Origin: Corynebacterium glyciniphilum AJ 3170
Lineage (GTDB): Bacteria > Actinomycetota > Actinomycetes > Mycobacteriales > Mycobacteriaceae
NCBI RefSeq assembly: GCF_000626675.1
Contig: NZ_CP006842.1
Location: forward strand, 1,240,001 to 1,304,000
Reading direction: 5' to 3'
Length of the DNA stretch: 64,000 nucleotides
Shown here: positions 33,743 through 42,388 of the stretch, piece by piece
Layout of the letters: every line of letters starts with the position of its first letter
How positions within the stretch are numbered: position 1 is the stretch's first letter
The notes under the pieces: model-generated
Database searches by the model: none
What the model was told of the DNA's origin: nothing
What the model saw: the letters and a program-made list of their open reading frames with translations, nothing else
Position numbers and translations under genes: made by a program

Positions 33743-34564
33743 ATGGCAACCACGAGGACAACGGCACCGGAGTTCCACCGCAGTACGGCGATACCGTCAC
33801 TGGAGCTGCGGCGGTCCTGTCGTGAGAACACCTGCTACCGTCCCCACACGCACGATGTCCTGTCCCTCGGACTCATCGATGAAGGGACATCTGTCCTTAC
33901 CGGTGCGTTGACAGGACCGGTATCGTTGGCCCCGGGCGATGTCGTCGTTATTCCGCCCGGGCACGTCCACTCCTGCAACCCGGATGCAGGACGGTGGCAG
34001 TACCAGATGACCCACCTGGATGCTGTGTGGGCGGACGACCTGACCCTGGCTATCAGTGGCTCGACAGGAGTCCGCGTCCTACGTTCTCCCGCTGTCTACG
34101 GTCAGCTCACCAACGTCAACGACGCGATCGCCGCGGATCGTCCTGCCGCAGAGTTGGAGCGCGAGTGCCGCCAGCTCGCTGTCATGTTCGGGAACGCAGA
34201 GCGCGAGGAGTCGGTGACTGTGCCAACAATGCCTGCTCCGACCGACGGACATCAGGCGTTGGCGGAGAGACTGCAGCCCGTCCTGCACCGCCTCCGGTAT
34301 GACGACACGACGCCAGCTGTGGACGATCTTGCAGAGCTGGTCGGGTTGAGCCGTTACCAGCTCATCCGGGCAGTGAAGCAGGTGACCGGGTTGAGTCCGG
34401 TGGCGTGGAGACAGAACGCCCGGATCCTGGAGGCCCGACGAATGCTGCGCTCCGGTGCGGCCATCGCCGATACGGCGAGCAGGTTGGGATTCACCGACCA
34501 GAGTCATTTCCACCGGGTTTTCCAGGCCCATGTTGCCGCCACACCCGGCGCCTATTGGGGGTGA
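33743..34564 (+). CDS. AraC-family regulator of LysE exporter
   Basis: A 273-residue protein with an N-terminal cupin sensor domain (HTHDVLSLGLIDEG, PGDVVVIPPGHVHSC) and a C-terminal double helix-turn-helix (DLAELVGLSRYQLIRAVKQ and IADTASRLGFTDQSHFHRVF). It is followed 57 bp later by a LysE-type exporter, a common pairing in which the cupin senses the amino acid and activates export. The ligand is unknown. Confidence 0.9.
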   Translation: MATTRTTAPEFHRSTAIPSLELRRSCRENTCYRPHTHDVLSLGLIDEGTSVLTGALTGPVSLAPGDVVVIPPGHVHSCNPDAGRWQYQMTHLDAVWADDLTLAISGSTGVRVLRSPAVYGQLTNVNDAIAADRPAAELERECRQLAVMFGNAEREESVTVPTMPAPTDGHQALAERLQPVLHRLRYDDTTPAVDDLAELVGLSRYQLIRAVKQVTGLSPVAWRQNARILEARRMLRSGAAIADTASRLGFTDQSHFHRVFQAHVAATPGAYWG

Positions 34565-34621
34565 GTACGAGGTCGAGCGCACGAACGTACAAGACGCCGC
34601 GATTGGTGGCACCCGAGACTC

Positions 34622-35278
34622 ATGGTCATGGACCAGTTTGCCGCCGTTGCTCTCGCACATTTCCTCGCCCTGTTGATCCCCGGGGTGGACTTCTTCCTTA
34701 TCGTCCGGCTCAGCGTTGCAGAGGGATGGCGGCGTGCCAGCGCTGCGTGCCTGGGGATCGCCGTTGCCAACGGGGTCATCATCGCGGCTGCCTTTTCCGG
34801 ACTCGCGATGATTCAGGATCCGGCGGTGTTGGGTGTGGTTCAGCTGGCTGGTGGGCTGTTCCTCATCTATATCGGTGTCGCGTTCCTCCGGTCGATGACA
34901 GGGGAGAAGCGGGATGATCTGGCGGTACCGGAGCGAGCGGCGGCGTGTGACGGAACAGACGGGACGCACAACTCGCCGTGGGTGAGGAACGTTGGTCTCG
35001 GACTGGCCTCAGGGTTGCTGAATCCAAAGAATGCCTTGTTCTACGTCAGCCTGGCGACGGCTGTCTCAGGTGCCGGAGCGATGGCGCTGACGGTTTACGG
35101 CGCGTGGATGGTGGGGTTGGTCCTGGTGTGGGACCTACTGGTCGCCGTCCTGTTCGGGTCTGCGCGGGCGCTTCGCCGGCTCGGGAGCATCGTGCCATGG
35201 CTGACGCGCATCGCCGGTGGCTTTCTCGTCCTGTTCGGCGTGGTCATGGTCGCCGAACTGTTCATCGAGCTGGGTTAG
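34622..35278 (+). CDS. LysE/RhtB-family exporter
   Basis: A 218-residue protein with six hydrophobic segments. The family signature is near the N-terminus (AHFLALLIPGVDFFLIVR), and GLASGLLNPKNALFY lies in the second half. LysE/RhtB members export amino acids or related metabolites. An in-frame ATG at 34628 is an alternative start. The AraC gene upstream is its likely activator. The substrate cannot be inferred. Confidence 0.9.
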   Translation: MVMDQFAAVALAHFLALLIPGVDFFLIVRLSVAEGWRRASAACLGIAVANGVIIAAAFSGLAMIQDPAVLGVVQLAGGLFLIYIGVAFLRSMTGEKRDDLAVPERAAACDGTDGTHNSPWVRNVGLGLASGLLNPKNALFYVSLATAVSGAGAMALTVYGAWMVGLVLVWDLLVAVLFGSARALRRLGSIVPWLTRIAGGFLVLFGVVMVAELFIELG

Positions 35279-35287
35279 TGTGGGACG

Positions 35288-35662
35288 ATGAACAATTTCA
35301 CGGCAAAAGAACTCCTGGAGGCCGAGCACGCGGGTTGGCAGTCGCTCTGCGAGTCTCGTGGTGGAACCTTCTACGGACGCATACTGACGGACGACGCTGT
35401 TTTCGTTCTGGTCAACGGGACGACGATGTCTCGTGAGCAGGTCGTCGACTCGCTCGATGGCGCGCCGTCGTGGGACACCTACAGGATTGAGGACGCGCAG
35501 TTCATCCATCTCAGTGACGATGCAGCGGCGCTGACCTACCGTGCCACCGCGACACGATCGGATCTCGCTGAGCCATTCACTGCTCTGATGTCCAGTGTGT
35601 ACCGACGGATAGAGGGCACGCCGCGGCTTGCCCTCTATCAGCAGACGGCGGTCACCGACTGA
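35288..35662 (+). CDS. NTF2-like (SnoaL/DUF4440-type) protein
   Basis: A 124-residue alpha+beta barrel protein. The N-terminal helix and YGRILTDDAVFVLVNG, then RIEDAQFIHLSDDAAALTYRATA, fit the SnoaL-like/DUF4440 NTF2 fold. Such proteins bind small molecules or act as cyclases or isomerases; no catalytic residues can be named here. It starts 9 bp after the LysE stop and may be on the same transcript. It converges on fdxA with 9 bp between. Confidence 0.75.
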   Translation: MNNFTAKELLEAEHAGWQSLCESRGGTFYGRILTDDAVFVLVNGTTMSREQVVDSLDGAPSWDTYRIEDAQFIHLSDDAAALTYRATATRSDLAEPFTALMSSVYRRIEGTPRLALYQQTAVTD

Positions 35663-35671
35663 CGACCGCTT

Positions 35672-35995
35672 CTACTCCTGGTTCTGCGGGGTTAGGGCGG
35701 CGATCGTCGGGTGATCGGTTCCGGTGGGGCCGATGCTGTCAGCTCCACCGGGAGACCCCAGTTCGTCGAAGAACGCGACGTTGTAGTCGATGTAGTCTTC
35801 CCACTCGTCCGGAAGATCGTCTTCGTAGAAGATGGCTTCGACCGGGCAGACGGGTTCGCAGGCACCGCAGTCGATGCATTCGTCGGGGTGGATGTACAGC
35901 ATGCGGTTGCCCTCGTAGATGCAGTCGACTGGGCACTCTTCGACGCACGCCCGGTCGAGGACATCCACGCAGGGCTGGGCGATGACGTAGGTCAT
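35672..35995 (-). CDS. fdxA: 7Fe ferredoxin, [3Fe-4S][4Fe-4S]
   Basis: A 107-residue electron carrier. Cys9, Cys17 and Cys50 match the 3Fe-4S ligands, Cys21, Cys40, Cys43 and Cys46 the 4Fe-4S ligands, and Cys25 the free cysteine known in 7Fe ferredoxins. The acidic C-terminal tail of about 50 residues is typical of actinobacterial FdxA. It begins 3 bp after the sodA stop and is very probably co-transcribed, so it may be induced with superoxide dismutase. Confidence 0.93.
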   Translation of the reverse strand: MTYVIAQPCVDVLDRACVEECPVDCIYEGNRMLYIHPDECIDCGACEPVCPVEAIFYEDDLPDEWEDYIDYNVAFFDELGSPGGADSIGPTGTDHPTIAALTPQNQE

Positions 35996-35998
35996 GTA

Positions 35999-36601
35999 TC
36001 AGTTCTTGGCGGCGGCGTAGCGCTCGGCGACGTCGTCCCAGTTGAAGACGTTCCACACGGCCTTGACGTAGTCGGCCTTGACGTTCTTGTACTGCAGGTA
36101 GAAGGCGTGCTCCCACATGTCGAGCATCAGCAGCGGGGTCAGGTTGACCGAGATGTTGCCCTGCTGGTCGGTGAGCTGCTCGACGACGAGGCGTCCGGCG
36201 ATGTGGTCGTAGCCCAGTACGGCCCAGCCGGAGCCGTACAGGCCCAGGGCTGCTGAGGAGAACTGGTCTTTGAACTTGTCGAAGGAGCCGAAGTCGCGGG
36301 TGATGGCTTCGGCGAGTTCGCCGGTGGGCTCGCCGCCGCCGTTGGGTGAGAGGTTCTTCCAGAAGATGGAGTGGTTGGTGTGACCGCCCAGGTTGAACGC
36401 GAGGTTTTTGGACAGCGCGCGGATCTGGTCGGGGTTGGTGCCTTCTTCGCGGGCCTTTTCCAGGGCGTCGAGGGCGGTGTTGGCGCCGGCGACGTAGGTG
36501 GCGTGGTGCTTGTCGTGGTGCAGCTGCATGATCTCGGCGGAGATGTGCGGCTCGAGGGCGTCGTAGTCGTAGGGGAGGTCGGGAAGCTCGTACACAGCCA
36601 T
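35999..36601 (-). CDS. sodA: Superoxide dismutase (Mn/Fe family)
   Basis: A 200-residue enzyme that disproportionates superoxide. Metal ligands fit His28 (QLHHDKHH), His77 (TNHSIFW), Asp161 and His165 (DMWEHAFY). ATG 36601 follows AAGGAG by 8 bp. It is cytosolic, with no signal peptide. A perfect SoxR box sits in its promoter at 36664-36681 with 19-bp element spacing, and the soxR gene itself is next upstream. fdxA follows within 3 bp. Confidence 0.96.
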   Translation of the reverse strand: MAVYELPDLPYDYDALEPHISAEIMQLHHDKHHATYVAGANTALDALEKAREEGTNPDQIRALSKNLAFNLGGHTNHSIFWKNLSPNGGGEPTGELAEAITRDFGSFDKFKDQFSSAALGLYGSGWAVLGYDHIAGRLVVEQLTDQQGNISVNLTPLLMLDMWEHAFYLQYKNVKADYVKAVWNVFNWDDVAERYAAAKN

Positions 36602-36654
36602 GGATGGTGCTCCTTCTCGTCGTTGTGGTGACCGTCGGTGACAGTCTGCCGCCG

Positions 36655-36685
36655 AGGCTAATACCTCAAGTGCACTTGAGGTCAA
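36655..36685 (-). promoter_or_regulatory. SoxR-type promoter and box of sodA
   Basis: On the reverse strand, -35 TTGACC (36680-36685) and -10 TAGCCT (36655-36660) are 19 bp apart. The spacer region carries CCTCAAGTGCACTTGAGG (36664-36681), a perfect 18-bp palindrome matching the known SoxR box apart from the two central bases. The start codon of sodA is 53 bp downstream of the -10. Confidence 0.85.
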
Positions 36686-36713
36686 GGAGAGGGTGGAGGG
36701 GACCTGGTGCGCA

Positions 36714-37220
36714 TCACGAGAGCCGACGGGCGCCCTGACCCGTCTCGCCCAGGGCGTCCTGGGGATTGAGCAGTGCACAGGCTTTCAACGACAGGCAGCC
36801 GCATCCGATGCAACTGGTGAGTTCATTCTCGAGCCGTTCGATACCGCGCCGACGTTCCTCGAGCTCCCGTTTCCAGTGGCGGGACGCCACCTGCCATTCC
36901 TTGTGGGTCGGGGCCCGATCAAGGGGCACGGTGCTGAACGCGTCCTGCACGCTCTTCAGTGGTATACCGAGATTCTTCGCGACGCTGATCAGTGAGATCC
37001 GGCGCAGCATGTGCCGTGCGTAGAGGCGGTGGTTACCGGAGGTGCGTACCGAAGCGATGAGGCCCAGATCCTCGTAGTAGCGCAGTGCTGAGACTGCGGT
37101 ACCGGTCCGTCGGCTAGTCTCGCCGATGCTCAACAGTTCGTCGGCGCTGCCACGGGCCTCATCGTCATTGGTGTGTGGCGTCAACGGTGTCTCAACTCCT
37201 TCCGGCTTTGACGGAAACAT
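36714..37220 (-). CDS. soxR: Redox-sensitive regulator SoxR
   Basis: A 168-residue MerR-family sensor. The DNA-binding domain begins at [20 protein letters not shown] (about 30-49), and the [2Fe-2S] ligands are Cys137, Cys140, Cys142 and Cys148 in CxxCxC-x5-C. Oxidation of the cluster activates target promoters. ATG 37220 lies inside a second SoxR box; a TTG at about 37184 with AAGGAG upstream is an alternative start. It stands between sodA and two membrane-protein genes. Confidence 0.93.
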   Translation of the reverse strand: MFPSKPEGVETPLTPHTNDDEARGSADELLSIGETSRRTGTAVSALRYYEDLGLIASVRTSGNHRLYARHMLRRISLISVAKNLGIPLKSVQDAFSTVPLDRAPTHKEWQVASRHWKRELEERRRGIERLENELTSCIGCGCLSLKACALLNPQDALGETGQGARRLS

Positions 37221-37235
37221 CAAGTTGACTTGAGG
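37218..37235. promoter_or_regulatory. Second SoxR box between soxR and membrane-protein genes
   Basis: CATCAAGTTGACTTGAGG matches the SoxR box with one arm mismatch. It overlaps the soxR start and lies 72 bp before the divergent gene at 37308. No clear 19-bp-spaced elements were found around it, so it may act for autoregulation. Confidence 0.65.
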
Positions 37236-37307
37236 TTTTGGTTCTTCATAGAAGCCTACGCCGTCATTCTGGGAGGACGATTCGGAGGCTCCTGTTACTA
37301 TCCCCGA

Positions 37308-37685
37308 ATGACATGGTTGCTGATCTTCGCTGGACTTGTCGTACTTCTCGTAGGCGGGGCTGTGCTCCCGCGACGCGCCGAGTACTGGGGAGGGACGGAT
37401 TCGCTGGGGTTTCCGTGGTTCTGGATCGCCTTTCCGCTGACGGCTCTGGTCGTCGCTCTGGCGTTTGCGGCATGGTTGCCTGGGACCGCGTCCGGCGCGG
37501 TGGACTTCGGTTGGACGATGTACGCGCCTCTGGCAGACGCTGACGAGGACTCGACCACCACGTTCCTTTCGGACCAGGCGGCGTGGCAGTTGCTTCGGGG
37601 AGAGTGGGCGAGAATCGGGTATCCGCTGCTCGCGGTTCTCGGTCTCACGTTGTCGTCATGGGCGTGGAAGAAAGGACGGATATGA
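37308..37685 (+). CDS. Three-TM membrane protein, tandem paralogue 1
   Basis: A 125-residue protein with hydrophobic segments at about 2-18, 34-55 and 100-117, and a short loop between TM2 and TM3. It shares GFPWFWIAFPL and the terminal WKKGRI with the next protein, so the two are paralogues. I do not recognise the family. ATG 37308 was chosen because upstream codons run into the SoxR box region. It overlaps the second paralogue by 4 bp. Confidence 0.75.
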   Translation: MTWLLIFAGLVVLLVGGAVLPRRAEYWGGTDSLGFPWFWIAFPLTALVVALAFAAWLPGTASGAVDFGWTMYAPLADADEDSTTTFLSDQAAWQLLRGEWARIGYPLLAVLGLTLSSWAWKKGRI

Positions 37686-38065
37686 GCTGGGTCTTTCTTG
37701 TTTCTGTTCTGGTTGTTGCGGTGATCGCGGCAATAGTCATCCCTCGTCGGCCACGAGGACAACACAGCGGTTTCCCGTGGTTCTGGGTGGCGTTCCCTCT
37801 CGCTGTGCTGGGCCTGGTATCGACACTCGGCATGATCCTCGGGGGATCCGCATTGACGATCTATGGCGCCCACGACGACCCGGTGGGACTGTCGATGCCG
37901 TATCCCGCGACCAGTGGATTCCCGGGGGTACAGTTCCTGTCCACCGAGCAGTTCCAACAGATGTTCGGACCGCTTCCCTATGCGGTCTATATCTGGTTCT
38001 TCCCGGTGCTTGGGATCGTCTTTACCATTGCGTCCGTGGTGGCCTGGAGGAAAGGGCGGATGTAG
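37682..38065 (+). CDS. Three-TM membrane protein, tandem paralogue 2
   Basis: A 127-residue membrane protein with the same plan as its upstream neighbour: TM1 at about 2-19, GFPWFWVAFPL leading into TM2, an extracytoplasmic loop of about 45 residues, then TM3 and a terminal WRKGRM. No catalytic motif is visible. The ATGA overlap means the pair is translated together. It converges on the MarP gene with 4 bp between. Function unknown. Confidence 0.75.
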   Translation: MSWVFLVSVLVVAVIAAIVIPRRPRGQHSGFPWFWVAFPLAVLGLVSTLGMILGGSALTIYGAHDDPVGLSMPYPATSGFPGVQFLSTEQFQQMFGPLPYAVYIWFFPVLGIVFTIASVVAWRKGRM

Positions 38066-38069
38066 AACC

Positions 38070-39272
38070 TCACTGCGCCGCGCACTGCCCCGACGGGACG
38101 GACGGTGCATCCGCGACGAAAGACGCCGCCGCGCGTTCGAGCGCATCCACCGTGACGGCGTAGCCGGTGGAGGGGGTGGTTTCGTCGCGCGCGAAGACCA
38201 CTCCGGCGACTTCACCTGCCGGAGTGAGGAAGGGGCCGCCCGAATTGCCAGGGACAACCTCTGTCTGCAGTCGGACAACGGAACGGAACGACGGCGGTAC
38301 CCCTGCCCCTCCGCCACCGAACTGTGTTGGACCGGCAGCGACGACGCGTGCATTCACCGACTGGAACGGACCGCCGCCGGGGTACCCCTGGACAACACCC
38401 ACATCGCCGGGAGCCACGTCGTCGGCCACGGCGAGTGGGTGGGCGTCGACATCGGCGGCGATGACGGCGATGTCGTCGTCCTCGTTGAAGTACACCACGC
38501 GTCCGTCGGCGGCCTGGCCGTCCTGCAGGGTGACCACCGGTGCATCGACACCGGCGACAACATGGGCATTGGTGATCACCCGGTCGTCTGCGACGACGAA
38601 CCCCGAGCCGGTGGGCATCATCCTGCACGCCGAGGCGATTCCGGAGATTCGGGCGACTGACTCGGACGCGGTCACCAGCGACGGCGACTTCGTATCGGCA
38701 TCGGGGAGTGGGGACTCCGGGGGCGTCGGGCCTCGTCCCGGTGAAGGTGTCGGTAACGAAGTCCCGGGGATGGATGGCAGGAAGGTCTCGTCGAACAAGG
38801 CGGCCCGGATCTCGTCGCCGGCCTGCCTCAGGCGGTCAGGAAGAACATCGTCGACTGCCCGCAGCGTCGCGGACGAGGACACCGCAGGTGAGAGTCCTGG
38901 AACGCCGGCTGAGGCAACGCCGGTTCCGACGAGGGACAACGCGACGGCTGCCACCATAGTCGACACGACTCCACCCAAGATTCGTTCCGGTACCCGGAGC
39001 TTCAGACGGTCAGCGCCGTGGCGGGCCAACGAACCGAGCGATGAGCCGACAGCCGAGCCGACGAGTAGCAGGACGGAGATCGTCACGGCCCCGGCCAGCC
39101 AGCGCCAGGAGGGATCGCTCACCGCGCTGGTAACCGCCGGCACGGCCCAAGGAACCAGCAGGGCACCGCCGATCAGGCCGACCAGCGAGCCGAGGGAGGA
39201 GAAGAACCCGGCCCGCAGTCCGGCAGTGAGAGAAAGGATCAGGATCGCTATGACGATGAGGTCGACCATCAT
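38070..39272 (-). CDS. marP: MarP-type periplasmic serine protease with CvpA domain
   Basis: A 400-residue protein with four N-terminal membrane segments forming a CvpA domain (about 1-125), a Pro-rich linker, and a trypsin-like domain from about residue 200. The catalytic triad fits His237 (TNAHVV), Asp267 (DDDIAV) and Ser344 (PGNSGG). Its only cysteines, Cys216 and Cys397, match the two cysteines forming the disulfide in mycobacterial MarP (Rv3671c), which is needed for acid and oxidative stress resistance. ATG 39269 is an equally good start. Confidence 0.9.
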   Translation of the reverse strand: MMVDLIVIAILILSLTAGLRAGFFSSLGSLVGLIGGALLVPWAVPAVTSAVSDPSWRWLAGAVTISVLLLVGSAVGSSLGSLARHGADRLKLRVPERILGGVVSTMVAAVALSLVGTGVASAGVPGLSPAVSSSATLRAVDDVLPDRLRQAGDEIRAALFDETFLPSIPGTSLPTPSPGRGPTPPESPLPDADTKSPSLVTASESVARISGIASACRMMPTGSGFVVADDRVITNAHVVAGVDAPVVTLQDGQAADGRVVYFNEDDDIAVIAADVDAHPLAVADDVAPGDVGVVQGYPGGGPFQSVNARVVAAGPTQFGGGGAGVPPSFRSVVRLQTEVVPGNSGGPFLTPAGEVAGVVFARDETTPSTGYAVTVDALERAAASFVADAPSVPSGQCAAQ

Positions 39273-39392
39273 CAGACAACGGCCTCACGTCTCGAGGAAA
39301 TGCACATCATTATCAAGAATAGTTTCTGCTTCTCCCGCATGGCAGGCACGGGTAGTACCCCCGTACCGGAACGGCACCGGGACGCGAGGATC

Positions 39393-40595
39393 TCAGGAGT
39401 GTCGACGGAGATCCGCACGTTCACGACGCAGCAGGAGTGCCAGAGGAATGAAGTACAGCACTGCGACGATCGTGCCTACCGCGACGGGGCCGCTGGCACC
39501 GAGGGAGGTGGCCAGCGTCATGCCGGCGATCCAGGAGCCGACGGCCGTTCCGAAATTGAACGACGCTGTCGCCATCGCCGAGGCCAGGGTCGGGGCCTTT
39601 TCCGCATAACGCACGGCCATGCCGATGAGCACTGGATTAGTCGACATACCGAACAACCCCAGCAGAACCACCAGAACGATGGTCATGGCAGCGTTGTGCG
39701 AGAAGAGAAGCAATCCGGCAAGGACCAGGAAGGTCGCAGTTGCGGAAAAGAAGAGGACAGCGAACGGGCGGCGTGCACCGAGACTGCCACCGAAATTCGA
39801 ACCGATGAAGGCGCCGACCCCGTAGCCTGCCAGCACCAGCGGAACCGCAGAGGCGGCCAGACCACTGTTGTCCGTCAACAGAGGTGAGATGAAGCTGTAG
39901 ACGGCGAGAGAGGAGCCGCAGACTACTGCGCAACCGGCGAGGACAAGCCAGACACGACCGTCGAGCAGGGCGCGAAGCTCGGCCCTCAGAGACGGAGTCG
40001 GGGCGTCCTCGGGGTCCGCAGGGACCTGCCGGAAGATGATCAGTGCGCCAAGGACGGCCAGGACAGCCAGCGCCCAGAAAGGGCCCCTCCAACCGATGGT
40101 CTGGCCGGCGAATGCTCCCAACGGGACACCGACGACATTGGCCAACATGCCCCCGCCGAGCACAATCCCCAGGGCCTTGGACGCGAGGGAGGGACCGGCG
40201 GCCTGTGCTCCGACGACAGCGGCGACCGCCCAGAAAGCACCGGTGGCGAGTGCGGTCATGAAACGGGCCGCCAGAATCACCGGGAGGATGGAGGTCATTG
40301 CCACGATGACGTGCCCGACGGCGAAGACAAGAAGTGCCAGCGTCAGCGTGACCTTACGGGGCAGCCGAAGGGTGAGTGCGGCCATTGCCGGTGTGCCGAC
40401 GATCATCCCGACTGCAAAGACGGTGATCATCAGGCCGGCATCGGAGACAGACACAGCGAGGTCTTCAGCGATTTCCGGAAGAATACCGGCGACGATGAAT
40501 TCTGTGGTGCCCATGAGAAACACGCCTGCTGCCAGAACATAGGTGACGAACGGCAGGCGGGTTCCGGTAGATGATTGCGGGGCGGAAAGGGACAT
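39393..40595 (-). CDS. MFS exporter, DHA1 (AraJ/Cmx-like)
   Basis: A 400-residue 12-TM transporter. TM1 reads YVLAAGVFLMGTTEFIVAG, the usual start of AraJ/Cmx-like proteins, with RFMTALATGAFWAVAAVVG and GVPLGAFAGQ later. ATG 40595 gives normal family length; upstream in-frame starts to 40688 add a basic tail that does not fit. No regulator gene is adjacent. Drug or sugar export is the family role; the substrate is unknown. Confidence 0.85.
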   Translation of the reverse strand: MSLSAPQSSTGTRLPFVTYVLAAGVFLMGTTEFIVAGILPEIAEDLAVSVSDAGLMITVFAVGMIVGTPAMAALTLRLPRKVTLTLALLVFAVGHVIVAMTSILPVILAARFMTALATGAFWAVAAVVGAQAAGPSLASKALGIVLGGGMLANVVGVPLGAFAGQTIGWRGPFWALAVLAVLGALIIFRQVPADPEDAPTPSLRAELRALLDGRVWLVLAGCAVVCGSSLAVYSFISPLLTDNSGLAASAVPLVLAGYGVGAFIGSNFGGSLGARRPFAVLFFSATATFLVLAGLLLFSHNAAMTIVLVVLLGLFGMSTNPVLIGMAVRYAEKAPTLASAMATASFNFGTAVGSWIAGMTLATSLGASGPVAVGTIVAVLYFIPLALLLRRERADLRRHS

Positions 40596-40908
40596 GCGGT
40601 TGGGAAGGGCTTTCTGTCGGTGGGATGAAAAGACTGAGCGCCGGTGCGGCCGCCGAAGACGGTCACCAGCCATCGCACATGTCACCACGATCCGCGACTG
40701 CTGTGGAGTCCAGGGCGGTGGTGGTACTGCCAGAGCCTCCCAACACTGAGGTGGCTCGCCGTACGCTGGTGACGAAGATGCTGCTCAGCGCCTGTCCGCG
40801 TCTACCAGGGTCTGTCCGCGTCTGTCCGTGAGTTTCTGCAATGAACGTGAAGGGATGTCACATGTCTACACTTGCTATCGTCGAAGCGGGTCAGGAGTTT
40901 GGCGCATC
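40596..40908. other. Intergenic region without a supported gene
   Basis: 313 bp between the divergent MFS and sugar dehydrogenase starts. A short direct repeat, CTGTCCGCGTCT, occurs twice around 40792-40826. Open frames on both strands here do not resemble known proteins. It must hold promoters for both genes, but no clear -35/-10 pair was identified. Confidence 0.5.
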
Positions 40909-42042
40909 ATGAGGGCTGTCGAAACGTCCTACCGTCGGCCGATTGCTGTCGGAGCTTTAGCCGCGCTCCTTGCCGCAGCCGGATGCTCGTCGGAGGGTAC
41001 TGATGACCCGCCGGTGGAGAGCACTGCACCGACATCGTCGGGGGCTCCCGCTCCATCGGATGCAGGGGAAGCCACCGAGGCCGACTTCGCCGACCCGGAG
41101 GTCGTCGCAGAAGGGCTCGACGCCCCATGGTCCCTGGCATTCACCGATGAGGGCGTCCCGCTACTTTCCGAGCGGGACAGCGCGCGCATCCTTGAGTTGG
41201 ATGAGACAGGTGAACCCCGGGAGCTCGCTGTTGTCGAGGATGCAGCCCCTCGCGGGGAGGGTGGTCTGCTAGGCATTGCCGTTCACGAGAGTTACCTCTA
41301 CGCCTACTACACCGCCGAGGACGATAACCGGATCAGCCGGTTCGAGCTCAGTGGCCAGTCCGGAGCGTTGGAGGTGGGCGAAGCGGAAACTGTTCTCGAC
41401 GGGCTACCTGCTGCCGGCCACCACAACGGCGGCCGTATCGCCTTCGGGCCCGACGGGATGCTCTACGCGGCAGTGGGAGACGCGGGAACCACCGCTCGCG
41501 CCCAGGACCTCGACTCGCTGTCCGGGAAAATCCTCCGCATGGGCCCGGACGGGAGTGTGCCCGGGGACAATCCGTTCGAGGATACGCTCGTGTACAGCTA
41601 TGGACACCGGAATCCCCAGGGGATCGGTTGGGGGCCGGACGGGACCATGTACGCCAGTGAGTTTGGTCAGGACACCTGGGATGAACTCAACCTGATTGAA
41701 CCCGGGGAGAATTACGGTTGGCCTGATGCTGAGGGCATCACCGGAGACGACGCATTCACCGATCCGGTGCAGCAGTGGGAACCAGCCGAGGCGAGCCCCA
41801 GCGGGATCACAGTCACCGGTGACGCGGTATACATCGCCAATCTCCGCGGTGAGCGGATTATCGAGGTCCCGCTGGACGACACGTCCGCCTCGAGTGAACA
41901 CCTTGTGGGAGAACACGGTCGGTTACGCGACGTGGTCACAGCGCCCGACGGGAGCCTCTGGATCCTCACCAACAACACGGACGGACGAGGTGAGCCGGGC
42001 CCGGGTGACGACCGGATCCTCCGTATCACTCTGCCAGACTGA
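40909..42042 (+). CDS. Lipoprotein PQQ-dependent sugar dehydrogenase-like protein
   Basis: A 377-residue exported protein. The N-terminus has an RR-containing basic stretch, a hydrophobic core and lipobox AAAGC with Cys26. A six-bladed beta-propeller of the soluble glucose/sorbosone dehydrogenase family follows: ALDAPWSLAF-like opening (GLDAPWSLAF), HHNGGRIAFGPDGMLY and GHRNPQGIGW. These motifs bind PQQ and calcium in characterised enzymes. Whether the host makes PQQ is not shown here. It overlaps the convergent cyclophilin-like gene by 17 bp. Confidence 0.87.
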   Translation: MRAVETSYRRPIAVGALAALLAAAGCSSEGTDDPPVESTAPTSSGAPAPSDAGEATEADFADPEVVAEGLDAPWSLAFTDEGVPLLSERDSARILELDETGEPRELAVVEDAAPRGEGGLLGIAVHESYLYAYYTAEDDNRISRFELSGQSGALEVGEAETVLDGLPAAGHHNGGRIAFGPDGMLYAAVGDAGTTARAQDLDSLSGKILRMGPDGSVPGDNPFEDTLVYSYGHRNPQGIGWGPDGTMYASEFGQDTWDELNLIEPGENYGWPDAEGITGDDAFTDPVQQWEPAEASPSGITVTGDAVYIANLRGERIIEVPLDDTSASSEHLVGEHGRLRDVVTAPDGSLWILTNNTDGRGEPGPGDDRILRITLPD

Positions 42043-42388
42043 TCGTCACTTCCAGGTTTTCGCGAGTCGAGGCAAGGAAGCTGACATCCTCGGTGAAGTG
42101 CCCGAGACGGGCAATGCCGGGGAACGGGGAAACACTGGCATAGTAGAAGACGATCGATCCGGTAGGGGAGTAATACCCGATGTCACCCGGGGACGCGCCG
42201 GCGGAGGCGGGCATCCCAGACATCGGAAGTTTCTTCGGTGCCTCGGCGAGGACTTCCTGCCCGCCGAAATCCTGGAATGTAAGCGTGACCGGGAGTTCGT
42301 TTTTCAAAGCAACGGCGCACGGATTGTCCTGTAGCTCTGCGGCGTATTCGTTGCCGTCGATGGTGATCAACAGTCGGCGACAGTTCAC
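42026..42388 (-). CDS. Cyclophilin-like fold protein
   Basis: A 120-residue single-domain protein of the bacterial cyclophilin-like group: an ITIDGNEYAAELQDNPCA opening, PVTLTFQDFGGQE, GDIGYYSPTGSIVFYY and a C-terminal strand. Such proteins adopt a cyclophilin-type barrel but usually lack isomerase residues; their role is not established. GTG 42388 overlaps the upstream SDR stop by 4 bp, so it is the last gene of the ADH-SDR-SDR operon. Confidence 0.82.
   Translation of the reverse strand: MNCRRLLITIDGNEYAAELQDNPCAVALKNELPVTLTFQDFGGQEVLAEAPKKLPMSGMPASAGASPGDIGYYSPTGSIVFYYASVSPFPGIARLGHFTEDVSFLASTRENLEVTISLAE

Noticed and set aside
40792..40826. CTGTCCGCGTCT direct repeat as a possible iteron or operator
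   Set aside because: Only two imperfectly flanked copies, no symmetry and no regulator nearby.
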